This document shows positions 13,002 to 25,054 of a stretch of 64,000 nt of DNA, piece after piece. The notes beneath the pieces are model-generated. The model ran no database searches and was not told where the DNA came from. It saw only the letters and a list, made by a program, of their open reading frames with translations. Made by a program: the position numbers and the translations under genes. Position 1 is the stretch's first letter. Each line of letters begins with the position of its first letter. Source of the stretch: Cyathus striatus (taxonomy: Eukaryota; Basidiomycota; Agaricomycetes; Agaricales; Nidulariaceae); contig JAOVFP010000008.1 in NCBI GenBank assembly GCA_025738555.1, positions 1,736,001-1,800,000 of the forward strand. The letters are read 5' to 3'.

Positions 13002-15615
13002 ATGAAGCTCTCGCTAGTTTCTGCCTTGGTGGCTCTTTTGCCTTTTGTGATCGCAGCGCCGACGTCAGGCGGCGAAGGTGGCGCGCGCGCGGTTACCGCT
13101 CGTGCGCCGTCCGCGTCCAAATCTGTTATAATTCAGATGTTCGAATGGACTTGGGACAGCGTCGCCGCTGAATGTACAAACTTTATCGGGCCTGCTGGGT
13201 ATGGATTCGTACAAGGTATGTCATATATTTCGTCGTTTTTCAAGTTGTTGATTTAAGTGTATTTTGTAATTTAGTGAGTCCTCCAGCGGAACATATTAGC
13301 GGCGCACAGTGGTGGACGGACTATCAGCCCGTCTCGTACATTCTGACTTCAAAGCGCGGGAACCGCTCACAATTCGCAAAGTCTGTATTCGTTCTACTAG
13401 GTAGTGTTTTACTTACTTACTTTTTTGGAATTGTAGCATGATCACGACGTGCCATGCCGCTGGCGTCAAAGTTATATCCGGTTAGCATGCTTTGCATAGA
13501 ACTTAATCTTGGTCTAAATTCAATCTAGACACACTGTTCAATCATATGTCTGGTGTAGACTCTGGAACTGGCGTTGCCGGGAGCACATTCACGCATTATG
13601 TCTATCCTGGGATATATCAGAACCAGGTCAGTTTCATCCCCCCGTGTAGAATGAAACCCGTAACGCTTACAACTTTCAGGACTTCCACCACTGTGGCTTG
13701 GAACCCGGAGATGATATCGTCAACTATGATAATCGCTTGGAAGTGCAGACTTGTGAACTTGTCAATTTAGCTGAGTACGTCTGTCCCTTTCAACTTATGT
13801 GAGTTCGGATAGTGTTAACTTAAGGATGCGTTTAGCTTGGCTACGGATACGGAGTATGTACGTGAGCGCCTTGCAACGTATGCCAACGATTTGCTTTCGC
13901 TTGGTGTTGATGGGTTCCGTTTGGATGCTGCGAAGCGTGAGCTTTGGTTTGTTGGTTTGGATGGTTTTGGCTTATGGTGTTTAGATATTGCTACGGGTGA
14001 TATTGCGAATATCCTTAGTCGGGTTAATGGGACTCCGTATATTACGCAAGAGGTCATTTGGGGGGCTGGGGAGCCGATTCAGCCTTCTGAATATGTTAGC
14101 AATGGTATGTCGATGCTTGACGTATTTAGTAATGATACTGATTCAGAGTCTTGTAGGCGATGTTCAAGAGTATGTAAAGCAAAGTGATATGACCTTTGCT
14201 GTGCTGATTAGTATTTAGATTCCGTTACACCACTGCACTTAAGAATGCATTCTCTGGCGGAGGAATTTCCAGCTTGCAGAACCTTGATAGTCAAGGTATG
14301 TACAGGTTATCCTTATATGTATTGTTCACCGACGAATTCTTGTTTAGGTTGGGTATCTGGAACCCAGGCTAATGTTTTTGTGGCAAACCACGATACTGAA
14401 CGCGTAAGAGTCTACCCCATTGATTCTTTGCGTTGACTGACATCAAGCTTTAGAATGGAAACTCGTTAAACATTAACTCACCTTCAAACACTTACATCCT
14501 GGCTACGATCTTCTCTCTTGCCCACACTTACGGTACCCCAACCGTCCTGTCCAGCTTTCAATACTCAACTACCGATGATGGAGCTCCTAATGGAGGTTAG
14601 CTTTCAAGCTACATCATTTTCTACAATCGATGCTAAAATAAGTTGATGAACAGGCGCTGGTACTTGCTCCGAGAACGGCGGAAGCGGAGGGTGGTACTGC
14701 CAACACCGATTCATCGCTATCTCCGGCATGGTTGGATTCAGGAACACAGTAGGCAGTGCCGCCATCACCAACTGGGTCTCTCCTCAGTCAGAGCAAATTG
14801 CCTTTGGCAGAGGTACTGTCTCCCCTAACATTCTTTTTAAAATTGAACTAATGATTTGAATCTAGGCTCCGCTGGATTTGTGGCTATCAATAACGTTGAT
14901 TCTGCTTGGACTGCCACTTTCACCACCTCTCTTCCTAACGGGTCGTACTGCGATGTGATCAGTGGAAAGAGTTCGTCGGGAGCTTGCACTGGAACTGGGT
15001 AATTATCTTCGTTTCTGATCGTCTATCTCATTTAGTCGCTGACGGTTATTTTAGGATCACTGTTTCTGGTGGATCATTCACCGCCACTGTACCAGCTAGA
15101 AGTGCCATTGCTATTCATACTGGTGCCCTTGGTACGGGAGGATCGAGCTCTGGTTCTGGCTCGACTGGTACTGTTGCTGTTTCTTTCCAAGAGACTGCTA
15201 CAACAACATTTGGCGAGGTATGGGCTCGAGTTAGTTCTTGTAGTACGATGCTAACTCGGGTTGGTGTAGAACATTTTCCTTGTTGGAAGTATTTCTCAGC
15301 TTGGCACTTGGGCACCGGCTTCTGCTGTAAGTTATGGTTTTGTTGCAAGACTTCGGCTTTGCTAAATAAAGGATAGATTGCGCTGTCGTCAGCTTCGTAC
15401 CCTACCTGGGCGGTGACTGTTAGTCTCCCAGCTGGAACCACTTTCCAGTACAAGTTCATCAGGAAGGAATCTGACGGAACAGTGCGTTGTATTCTCTTGT
15501 TAGATGAACATTAGACTGATATTTTGGATAGGTAAACTGGGAGTCTGATCCTAACCGACAGGCAACTGTTAGCACCTCAGGTACCACTCAAACACTTTCC
15601 ACCTCCTGGAGGTAA
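13002..15615 (+). CDS. Secreted alpha-amylase, GH13 with C-terminal CBM20
   Basis: Seventeen exons (13002-13215, 13275-13380, 13437-13480, 13529-13626, 13680-13774, 13836-13936, 13985-14104, 14157-14169, 14219-14295, 14348-14403, 14454-14595, 14654-14812, 14866-14998, 15055-15217, 15270-15326, 15377-15481, 15532-15615) give 588 residues in unbroken phase. A signal peptide covers about 1-19. The GH13 barrel shows DTLFNH (122-127), the nucleophile D216 in GFRLDAAKH, acid/base E242 in ITQEVIW and D305 in ANHDTER. A Gly/Ser linker leads to a CBM20 starch-binding domain (about 491-588) with LGTW, YKF and WESDPNR. It hydrolyses internal alpha-1,4 bonds of starch outside the cell. The barrel resembles actinobacterial/animal-type amylases (subfamily 32 by memory) more than the Aspergillus type. 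Exon 8 is only 13 nt. Confidence 0.95.
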
Positions 15616-16409
15616 TAAGTAAAGAGAGTGTCGGAGACTGGTTTGCGCTAAAAATATACAATTAATCTGTTTTCAACTATCAACGGTACTTCATTTTACT
15701 AAGCTGCATTTATTAGCTCATTTATTATTATTGTTTCATTCATTCTTGTATGACTGTAAACGCTATATCTACTCTCGTTCATTTCTTGACTATTACTACA
15801 TCTTTTACGTATTCTGCAGTTGCGCTGTACTACCTCCTCCCATGTGAAACAACACGCTGTTCTGGCATCTTTCTAAATTGGTTTTTGGTTACATCTAAAT
15901 ATCGGATGACGTTTTGCAAGCCTATGAAACAAAACATGACGGAATCTTTATTACTTCTATAAATTTTCATTGCCGTTTCTAAGACTACGATTGACTCAAA
16001 ATAAAGTATTTGGATCATCTATAATAAAAAGCATCTCGAGGCTTGTCGGGTAAAATTTCGCTCAAATAAGCTAAAGCGTTGGTATCTCGACCGGGATTCT
16101 ACTAAGTATGTACCCGCCTTCCGGTATTTCGTACCCGGTGGTCGAGTAATATACTTTATCATCTACGTGATCGTCTACATATGTTAGGTCTACTTTTCAT
16201 CTACTCATGAAAAACTCACAAATGCGCGCACATGTGAAACAACGGCTACAGTTTCGTCAGGCTCAAAATTTGACCGAGGCCACATTGAGCCAGGTCATAA
16301 AGGTCGGATGACCTCGAGACGCATGGGTTAGGTTGCCGTGCGAGAGACACGAGATTGTGCACCTGTCGAAGTAGCCTATTCCACGTGGGCGACAGACCCG
16401 TCTCTGTAA

Positions 16410-16990
16410 AGGACCCCTGATAATACATCAAAATGCCTGTTCCGCTCGCACCCAATTTTATCCGCACGCAGTTTCCCAAGATTTTGCAGGATTCTATCCG
16501 GAATTTTGCACAGGCATTGCGAAAAGCCATATTTTATCCGGAATTCAGCACAGGCATTGTGAAAAATCAAAATAATTCCTGAAAAATCGCATTTTTTGAA
16601 AAACTGCCCGATTTTATTGTTTGAAGTCCGAGATCGCTTGTTGCTCGGAACTAAATCTTGACCAAATCGATTCATCTTGCCTGTTTTGCTTATAATGAAC
16701 ACAATATGTGTTGATAGTTATGACTTTTGCAACGTCCTGTAGACTAATGGTAGAGCCAATGGTGCAACGGTAAAAAAAGTGGGGACGTGTTCAAGCCCAC
16801 CCATATCTTAGATTTTATCCAGACCGGGAACAGGCCTACCTGAGAACTTACAATTTTATCCGGACCTCTGGTACAGGCATATTTGCGAAAAAGGTGAATT
16901 TTATCCGCACTTTCAACAGGCATTTTACAAAAATTTCTCAAATTTTATCCGCACCAGGATCAGGCATTTTGGTGTATTATCAGGGGTCCT
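16410..16990. mobile_element. hAT-like MITE with 8-bp target duplication
   Basis: A 581-bp element bounded by inverted ends: the left AGGACCCCTGATAATACA is matched by its complement at the right end, with about 33 bp of near-perfect inverted repeat. It is flanked by identical octamers CTCTGTAA (16402-16409 and 16991-16998). An 8-bp duplication is typical of the hAT superfamily. No transposase is encoded. The inside carries several subterminal units of the type 'attttatccg....caggcattt', which could be transposase-binding motifs. An autonomous partner is not in this window. Confidence 0.8.
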
Positions 16991-17717
16991 CTCTGTAATT
17001 GCGTCTAAGCGAGAGATCAGCTGAAATCAGTGGGGAAATAAGGGCGTCTGAATGGTCTGTAATAGTCAAAGCTGGACCAAGGAACATGACGTCGAGAATG
17101 GGTTTAAAGCTTTTAAAGTTTCAACAAGGTTCGTATGTCCCAGGGTGAATCTTTCAAGAGTAGATTTTGAGTAGATTACCCCCATTTTATTAATAAGTAC
17201 ATTGTTGGATTGCTCAGTTCTTGCTTGCTTGTGACGACGTGCATGGACGATACCAGGAAGCTTGGATTCATGGATGCATGTCGAGGTATGACCAGGTTAA
17301 TAGTCAGAGGACGTAGACTACTGTAGATCTCGTCACTTGCGAAGCACTGGCTTCAAGTCAGTTTCCTCTTGCCATATGGTATCAGATTATTTTTCTAGGG
17401 TTTGCATGTTATGCTGGTAACAGGTGGCTGATGGCCCAAGGAATTTCATCTCGGCGTGCGCGAATATGACTGTACGTGTTTCGTGACTACGACTCAGAGT
17501 TGTTCATCAAGCAACTGCTAAGTATTAGGATTTTTTGTATGATTCTGAGCCAGAGTTAGACCTAACCAAGGTTTAACTTCGAATAAAAATTTGATCGTCA
17601 CTGAAAAGGGCCGATACTTATTCAGTCTAACTTACATACCTTATGTTGACTTTCGCAAAATAAAGTTTGGTTTTGGTTTGGTTTGCATTTCGACTCGAGG
17701 ATCAAAATGCTTACATA

Positions 17718-18371
17718 CAGGGTTTGATCGCTCAGCTGTACACCAAAATTTAATAGCCGAATTTTTTCTGTTTCACGCATTCCTTTGACTATTTCTTTAT
17801 ATAAGTAGGTGGTATATCTTTAATTCTACACTTTTCTGAATTTAGGGGATATTCTGTGGTGAGGAAAAGAAGATAGACCACATTCTCTTAAATCAAGCCA
17901 AAAATAGCTGCATCACTCATTTGTACACCTTCGCTTAAGCGGCATTGCGCGTGGGAAACGGTAATAAAATTCGGTGCTGATTAGCTCTGGATCAATTTGC
18001 GAAGGGCTACCATTTCTGAAAATGACGTCTATAAGTTTCTACACCGCTCAAACTTTGGTTTATTTAGGCCAGTTTAAGCCTAAAATGGTGGATAGACATG
18101 ATATAATAGTAGTTACAGTATTATTTGTGCAATTATCCCTATAAAAGTGGGGTTTTATGTCGCACAACATTTTGTGATGCTGTGAAAATTAGGTGTATTT
18201 TGAGAATTATTATGCATGGAGCGCTTGTGATCACATAAAAATTTCTATAGTATACATTTACATCACAATACATGACATAGAGCAAATTTTTTGTGTGTAG
18301 GATGCCTGCACATCGAGAATTGGTCAAGTGTACAGATGAGAGGGGCTGTACAACTGAGCGATCAAACCCTG
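17718..18371. mobile_element. TA-flanked inverted-repeat element (mariner-like MITE)
   Basis: Ends are inverted repeats starting CAGGGTTTGATCGCTCAG on the left and its complement on the right (about 27 bp, one mismatch), directly flanked by TA on each side (17716-17717, 18372-18373). The 654-bp interior is AT-rich and non-coding. TA duplication suggests Tc1/mariner-type mobilisation, although the CAGGG ends alone do not prove the superfamily. Confidence 0.65.
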
Positions 18372-18944
18372 TAATTATTTATTGATATTGTGTATTTCTC
18401 CCTCAATATACACAACTACAAATATGACAAGCGGTTTCTTTGCGCCGCTTTTGTTTCCGTCTTCCAAGGCTCCAACTTCCATTCCAACTTCCATGCACTA
18501 ATGAGGGTTCCGGCAACAACCCTCAGAGATCCAGAGTTTATTTGGATTCAGAGTTTTCGTTTATGCTTATACTAGGACTATCAGAGGCTATCAGGCTTGG
18601 CAGCGACCCTTCCCGGCGGCATACTGCCCAAAAACTGTCCTCAGAAATTTGGATCCGCCGCAGCTTGACCAGCTTGACCCCTCACGATTTCTTCAGGTGT
18701 AAATCGTATTGCCCAGAGATCATGAACTATCGTGGTCTAATCTTCGACGACATTTCCTTTTACACTAATCTCTGCTTATTTCCATGAATCGACACTTGAT
18801 CGACGCCTGCCTTCATACCACTCCCGCCTATGTAGCTTCCACATGGAATGAGCATTCAACAACAACATACCTCGTCTATATCCAATACGGAATTTACAAT
18901 ATTTAATATATTTATGTCCGAACTTATAAGTCCTAAAGTATGGC

Positions 18945-21355
18945 TTGCTATTTTCTTCAAGACGAGCACTTCGAAAGCCGTTCTTCTCTTTCCTCTCATT
19001 GATTTTCGCGGTTGCGCCCTATGTGCTTGCGGCACCTACACCTGCAAACTTCACCTCCTCGGGGCTTGCTACTCGTGGTCCTGGCACTTCGAAGACTGTT
19101 CTCATTCAGATGTTCGAATGGACCTGGGATAGTGTTGCTGCTGAATGTACCAACTTCATTGGTCCTGGTGGTTACGGCTACGTCCAAGGTGTGTTTCACA
19201 GAATTATCTCTCTTGAGTTGTATTCTTATCGTGATGTTACAGTGAGCCCTCCTCAGGAGCACATGTCAGGCGCTCAGTGGTGGACAGACTATCAGCCCGT
19301 TTCCTACACTCTCACTTCCAAGCGTGGAAGCCGTGCTCAATTCCAGAACATGATCAAAACCTGTCATGCCGCAGGAGTTAGCGTCGTCGTTGGTACGTAT
19401 CACCAGTTAAATATCAAGCAACTGTCTCCTGACTTAATTCAGATACCATCTTCAACCACATGGCTGGCGTCTCGGGCGGCACTGGTGTCGGTGGAAGTTC
19501 TTTCACCCATTACAACTACCCCGGAACATACAGCTCCACAGACTTCCACTACTGTGGTAAGCGAGCTGGCAACGACATTGGTAACTACAACGACAGAGAA
19601 GATGTCCAGTTTTGTGAGCTTGTCAACTTGGCAGAGTGAGTCTTACAACAACGATCGCCTACAATTCTTTACCTTACTCCCTTCTTAGTCTTGCTACCGA
19701 GACAAACTATGTTCGCAGCAGGCTCGCAGCCTACGCCAACGATATTATCTCTCTCGGTGCCAAGTATCTTCGTTTGGACACTGCTAAACGTGAGCCCATA
19801 GTTATGTTACCGTTCGACTGACGTTGACACGTTCCCGATAGATATTCCTACTGCTGATGTCGCCAATATACTGTCACGTCTCATCAAGAGTGTCTATATC
19901 ACCCAGGAAGTCATCTACGGTAGTGGCGAGCCTATCCAGCCCAGCGAGTACGTTGGAAACGGCGATGTGCAGGAGTGAGTATTCGTTCTGCAATACTTAG
20001 TTCCGAGACTCATTTGGCGAATAGATTCCGGTACACCAGCGTTCTCAAAGATGCTTTCTTGGGCAGTAGCATCTCCGGTCTTCAGAACTTGAAAAACAGA
20101 GGATGGATTTCAGGAAGCCATGCTAATGTCTTCGTTGCCAACCACGACACTGAGAGGGTAAGTCGACATCTATTTGATCCAGTGATACTCCGAACTGACT
20201 GTTTACGCAGGGTGTCAGCAGTTTGAACTCAAACTCTCCTAATAACGCCTACGTCCTTGCACACGTCTTCTCTTTGGCTCATCCCTATGACACTCCCACC
20301 GTTTTGTCCAGCTACCAAGGCTTCACCAATAACGATCAAGGCTCTCCCAACAACGGTAATCTCATTTCTCCTTCGATTTGCCTTGCGATTGACCTTCTAC
20401 ATTAGGTGTTGGAAGTTGCAGTAATAACGGTGGCGCCAACGGATGGCACTGCCAGCACCGCTACCTCGCTATCTCTGGCATGGTCGGATTCCGTAACAGT
20501 GCAGGCTCAGCTGCAATCACCAACTAGGTTTCTCCTCAAGCCAGCCGAATTGCTTTTGGACGAGGCCAGACTTACTTTTTTCGCGTACATTTGCGTTGCC
20601 GACGCTACAATGCTCAGGCTCTGCCGCCTTCGTTGCCATCAACACTGATGGAAACTCCTGGTCTGACACTTTCACGACCTCGCTCCCCGATGGCACTTAC
20701 TGCAACGTAATCAATGGAAAGCTCAGCTCTGGAGCATGCACCAGTCCTTCGTAAGTACTCTTGATTTATGGTTTACAAATACGATTTGACAATGGGTTCA
20801 TAGATTTGCCGTTTCTGGAGGTCGCTTCACCGCCACCATTGACGGACGTGACACGCTCGCTATCCACATCGGTACTCGCGGCTCCGGAGGATTCACCCCC
20901 ACTCCCTCTTCCTCGTCCACCAGCTCACAGACCAGCCCTACCACCTCCCTTGGCACTGTTTCCGTCAGCTTCGAGGAGTACGCCACCACCACATACGGCC
21001 AGAACATCTACATCGTTGGTAGCATCCCCGTATTAGGAAGCTGGACCGCCGTGAGCGCTGTACGTGATATGTATTACTTTTTGTTATTGTTGTTAACTTA
21101 TAGGATATAGGTTGCTTTGTCTTCGTCCGCGTACCCAACCTGGAGGGCTACTATTACCCTCCCAGCGACCACTGCTTTTGAGTACAAGTTCATTCGCAAG
21201 AACAGTGATGGCACTGAAAGTAGTATCCTACGTCTTCCGAGTGATAACTTGATACTGACTATGTATAGTTCACTCGAGAACCCAATCGCAATCGCAATCG
21301 CCAAGCTACTACCAATGCGTCTGGAAGCCAGACCGTTACGGCCTCTTGGAGGTGA
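18945..21355 (+). pseudogene. Decayed paralogue of the alpha-amylase (GH13 + CBM20)
   Basis: Homology runs through the exons 18945-19188, 19243-19392, 19443-19635, 19689-19799, 19842-19974, 20025-20157, 20211-20355, 20406-20564, 20618-20750, 20804-21059, 21111-21215 and 21269-21355. Lesions: no ATG is in frame with the signal-peptide-like segment (the ATG at 18940 is in another frame and stops); the ITNW codon is TAG at 20525-20527; the next donor is GC (20565); the last donor has GA instead of GT (21216); and the CBM20 Trp of the WExxPNR motif is Arg. Region II reads GAKYLRLDTAKH, keeping the Asp but losing the GVDGF context. A hexamer repeat expansion sits next to the lost Trp. Two introns of the intact copy are absent here. 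It is unlikely to make an active enzyme. Confidence 0.85.
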
Positions 21356-21592
21356 AATCGAGTCCTTCTAAGAGAAGGGGACTTAACTACAACTTAATTG
21401 CATCGAAAGTATACCAAGTTGCATTTGTATAAATTATTTGAAAATCTTGTAAATGAATTGGTTGACAGACGTTCTTTCTTGATTAGTGTTTTGCTCTGCT
21501 TTGGTGGATTTAAGTACTATGCAAGTATTTCTTTCAAAAGTATTCCAATGGCAGAAATATCACCATGCTAACTCCATCAGGAAATACCGGTC

Positions 21593-21626
21593 CGGCTACC
21601 AAACTAAGCGCCAAGCTTGGTAGCCG
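21593..21626. repeat. Inverted repeat, 10-bp stem
   Basis: CGGCTACCAA and TTGGTAGCCG pair perfectly around a 14-base loop, about 240 bp after the pseudogene stop. Purpose unknown; it could be part of an eroded element. Confidence 0.6.
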
Positions 21627-22284
21627 ATGTCGATCATCCGCCAAGCCACACAGCTCTGTATAGGCGGCATAGCACTGCATAACAGCAGTTTATGATGCGT
21701 TGCGCAATATACTGGCACTGAACTGCTTCGTAGAACATTATAGGCTACAGATGAAAGAGTGAAGGAGGTATAGATTCATATACATTAGACAACCAACTAC
21801 ATATACCTTTGTACATGATATGTGGTATAATGTAAACTATATAAGTTCCTTAAATTCTTTTTCTCTAATGCCATATATCATGTTTGTAATGATGCAGAAG
21901 TACTATTATTTGATGATTTCAATATGAACAGGCCTAATTTACATATTACATCTTTGAATCCCTTGATGATTACCTATTCTAACTTATAATATATACCGCA
22001 CTGAGTAATGTAACATGAAATGGAGAATTTTGTGACTAAAATCAACATGATTAATGTGACTATGATGAGCGGGAGGAGGAAATGAAGAGGGGGCCGGGTG
22101 GGCGTGCGGCGGTGTGCTCGGCTGCGCATGCGCTTGCCGGTTGATGTTTCCAGCCAATCGCTTACATATTAATCACGTGATACAAATGAATCTCCGCTCC
22201 GGGTTTGCTCGAAGATTTTTTCGTGCATGTCCCTTTCTTCCTTACTCTTACTTCCTCTTACCTCCCACCAACAGTGGTGAAATC

Positions 22285-22610
22285 TGCTTGTGCTCGTGGG
22301 CTGGGGGTCACTCGGGTTTATGGTGTGTCTGTTGCGTTGTTGTGCTCGGTTGTGTGACTAACGTTTTTTGCCTAGTGTAGTTGTGTGGTCTTGGGATATG
22401 TGTCTTGCATGCTTGGAGGGTGTCAGTGTTGTGTCGGCTGGAGGTCGCTTGGGGGTTTGTGGTCTCAGGATGCGTGTCTTGTATGCTTTGGAGTGTGTTG
22501 GTGATATGTGGGCTGGGGGTTGCTTGGGAGTTTGTGGTGAGTGCCTTGCGCCGTTGTGCTTGATTGTGTGACTAATATTTGCTACCTGGTATAGTTGTAG
22601 AATGTTCCGG
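22285..22610 (+). repeat. G/T-rich imperfect tandem repeat
   Basis: Two roughly 65-bp units (22400-22464, 22471-22537) share 'gtgtcttg.atgct' and 'ggtt/gtcgcttggg.gtttgtggt'. They are bracketed by two copies of a 'gttgtgct.g.ttgtgtgactaa' segment (about 22333-22386 and 22549-22602). The open frames across it are products of the repeat composition. Confidence 0.6.
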
Positions 22611-23796
22611 AGATGGATATCTCATATGATTTGATGAGACCATGCTGTGCTTTTTGCAGTACGTAGGGAGCAGAAGGATCTGAGGGCTGTCTGGGATTGG
22701 GGGTTGGGTATTGAACTTGGGAGTGTCGTTTTGTCATTTTGTTGTAGGCATTACTAGTTTGTCGTAGTCTAATATATTATATATGCTTTTATTCTATGTA
22801 TATTTGTGATAATTGGTTTCAATCAAAGCAAAAGAAGTGGATGCATATAGGGAATAGTAATTGTTGTAATGGTCTTTTAAGTATAAAGCCTACATACACT
22901 ATGTAGTTCAGATAGATTGGTTACTTTCATTGCGTATATTGCATTCACTTACTGCTACAGCGTACTACATGGTGATCACATGATGCTACGTCGAGCTATC
23001 ACAGGCTACCACAAGCGAAGTGAGAGCTATACAGTGCTATCAAACAGGGACTTTCCCATGGCGGTTATGGCTGCTATATGGACTACATACTACTATATTC
23101 CATTGTCTTTTTTTCCTGATGTCTCTGTTTTCTAACCCGCAATTGCAAGTATTCTTAGATATCGAAGCACAGCGGTAGATACTAGTAGACAGACGCAACT
23201 GTATTCACTGAACTCAAGTTTCCTCTTGTTTCACAACATGTCACGTTGCCATGTGAGCCCTTAGTACGCGCGAAGATGCTCTCTTCTGGAATACCCATGA
23301 CAGGGGATAACGAATGACATGAAAATAAGCAAATTTATAACGTGCAATACCATTCTGTCAATAGCTCAGTGTGGAGCTTTCCACGTCTGTACTATAAACG
23401 GTCACCAGTGCAATGATCAGACCTTCATGAATACAAGTTATCAACATTATCCTGGCCCACGTTTTCGACACCATTGTGATCATAATCTTCAAATAGGCAA
23501 AATCGCATTTATAAATAGCACCATTCAAGCACCATGCAATGGCTCGACTATTACAGGTCGTGCAACATGGCCCGAAAGCGCGCCCGTATTACTGCATACG
23601 GCCGCACAAAGGCATAGCGAGTGGCAGTGGCTCGCTTGAAGTTGCCACTCGTCGATAATGCCACTGTACGCTTTGGCTTCACGATACGGGATATATACCC
23701 CCTGCTCCCGGGCCACTTTCTCTTAACAACAATATCCTTTCCTATCTCACATTTCACCATTCCTGCACATTCTGTAACTTCAACGTCTTTTCTATC

Positions 23797-24695
23797 ATGC
23801 CTTCCATCGACTCTAACGATTACGAGTACCGTCCCTATCCCATCGATAGCGTGCGTGGATTTTCCCTTTTAGCTTTATCTCCGCTCTGACTTCCTTTGTC
23901 CTTAGGATGAAGCAAAGGTCTATCGATGGAGAAAGAACGCAATCAATTATGCTGTTGATCCCACTACTATCCCTGGTTATAGGTCCGATTATTGGCACCA
24001 AGGGCTCCCTACGCAAGTTATGGGGCTCAGCCCTGGTGGCCTCGCCACTATACACTTCCGCGACACACATAGATCAACTATGCGCGTGAAGGGAATTGCA
24101 CTTAATGAAGCCGAGAAGAATAGCGAGTATGTTGAGAATCGATGGGTCAGTCTTGGAGATGTGTTGCCGTACGAGTTGACTGGGGTTGAGACGATGGAGT
24201 TGGTTATTAAAGTATGTGGATTTCATGTTTCTGTCTCGTGCCTGTCGTTGACTGGGAATCATAGTGGCGTGGATATCCAGAGACGGTCGAGGAGTTGATC
24301 ATGTTCGACTATAATCTGAACAGACATCGGACTCTTGGGGAAGTTGCGCAACAAATTGCGATGGCATGGCGGAAGTTCTATAACGTTAGCTTTTTATATT
24401 CAGTTAATCTTGTTTGAAATACTGATGTATTATACAGAAAAGAAAAATGCACCGCGCAGAAGCAGTAACATACCATAACGGAGACTTTCCCCTCCGCCTC
24501 GGTTCTGACGGAATCACATTTGACCATATTCGCCTGGAGCAAATGTACACCATGGATGGAAATAGATGGTACCTAACCACCAACTTCGTTCTCCCTGCTA
24601 TCCCAGGCTCAGAAGAATATGAGTTAGACCCTGGTGTCTTGCATCACATCGACGACGTTCTCAGCGATCATCATCCGTGGATAAATTATAATTAA
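23797..24695 (+). CDS. Hypothetical protein, four exons
   Basis: Exons 23797-23850, 23906-24211, 24265-24384 and 24438-24695 are all in phase 0, giving 245 residues. All introns are GT-AG, 53-55 bp. I do not recognise the family. The protein is soluble-looking, without signal peptide or membrane segment, rich in aromatic and acidic residues. Notable segments are GYRSDYWHQGLPTQVMGL, LATIHFRD and a C-terminal stretch ending HHPWINYN. The consistent exon phases and the lack of stops across four exons support a real gene, probably a lineage-restricted basidiomycete family. Confidence 0.75.
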
Positions 24696-25054
24696 TTACG
24701 TTTTGGTTTTGATGGAATTTCTAGGATATATCATAGGTAATTTTGTTGTTTGTAATTTTGGACTTTTGCTGTCTTTTATATATGGAGTATTGGTGTTGTA
24801 TATTACTGTGGCGCTTATGATACGAGTTTGGGAATGACATATGGACGCGACGCGTTTGTTTGCTAGTGTTGATTAGCGCGACGACACACGTGCCAACTTC
24901 GGTAGTTTAGTTCTGAATTCATGTTCATTTGTTCTCTTGTCTGCTCTGTCCAGACCTTAATCGTTCACACAGTCTCGTCATTGTCGGGTGTCCTCGCCGT
25001 CAGCTCTCCGACTAACACTACATCATTCAAATCTCTTTACAAATTTCCTATACA

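Larger units (their letters stand above)
15616..18944. other. Spacer between amylase paralogues with two MITE-like elements
   Basis: No gene is supported. The stretch contains the 8-bp-TSD element (16410-16990) and the TA-flanked element (17718-18371) listed separately; the rest is AT-rich and unremarkable. Confidence 0.6.
21356..23796. other. Intergenic region with hairpin and G/T-rich repeats
   Basis: No gene is supported. A 10-bp-stem inverted repeat (CGGCTACCAA / TTGGTAGCCG) lies at 21593-21626 and a G/T-rich imperfect tandem repeat at 22285-22610. A TATA-like stretch around 23691 precedes the gene at 23797. Confidence 0.55.

Noticed and set aside
20490..20527. Explaining the TAG in the second amylase as part of an intron ending CTAG
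   Set aside because: It would be only about 35 bp, would delete a conserved stretch, and the neighbouring lesions point to decay.
22114..22571. Cys/Val/Gly-rich frames on the plus strand
   Set aside because: Produced by the G/T-rich repeat; no start context, introns or conserved pattern.
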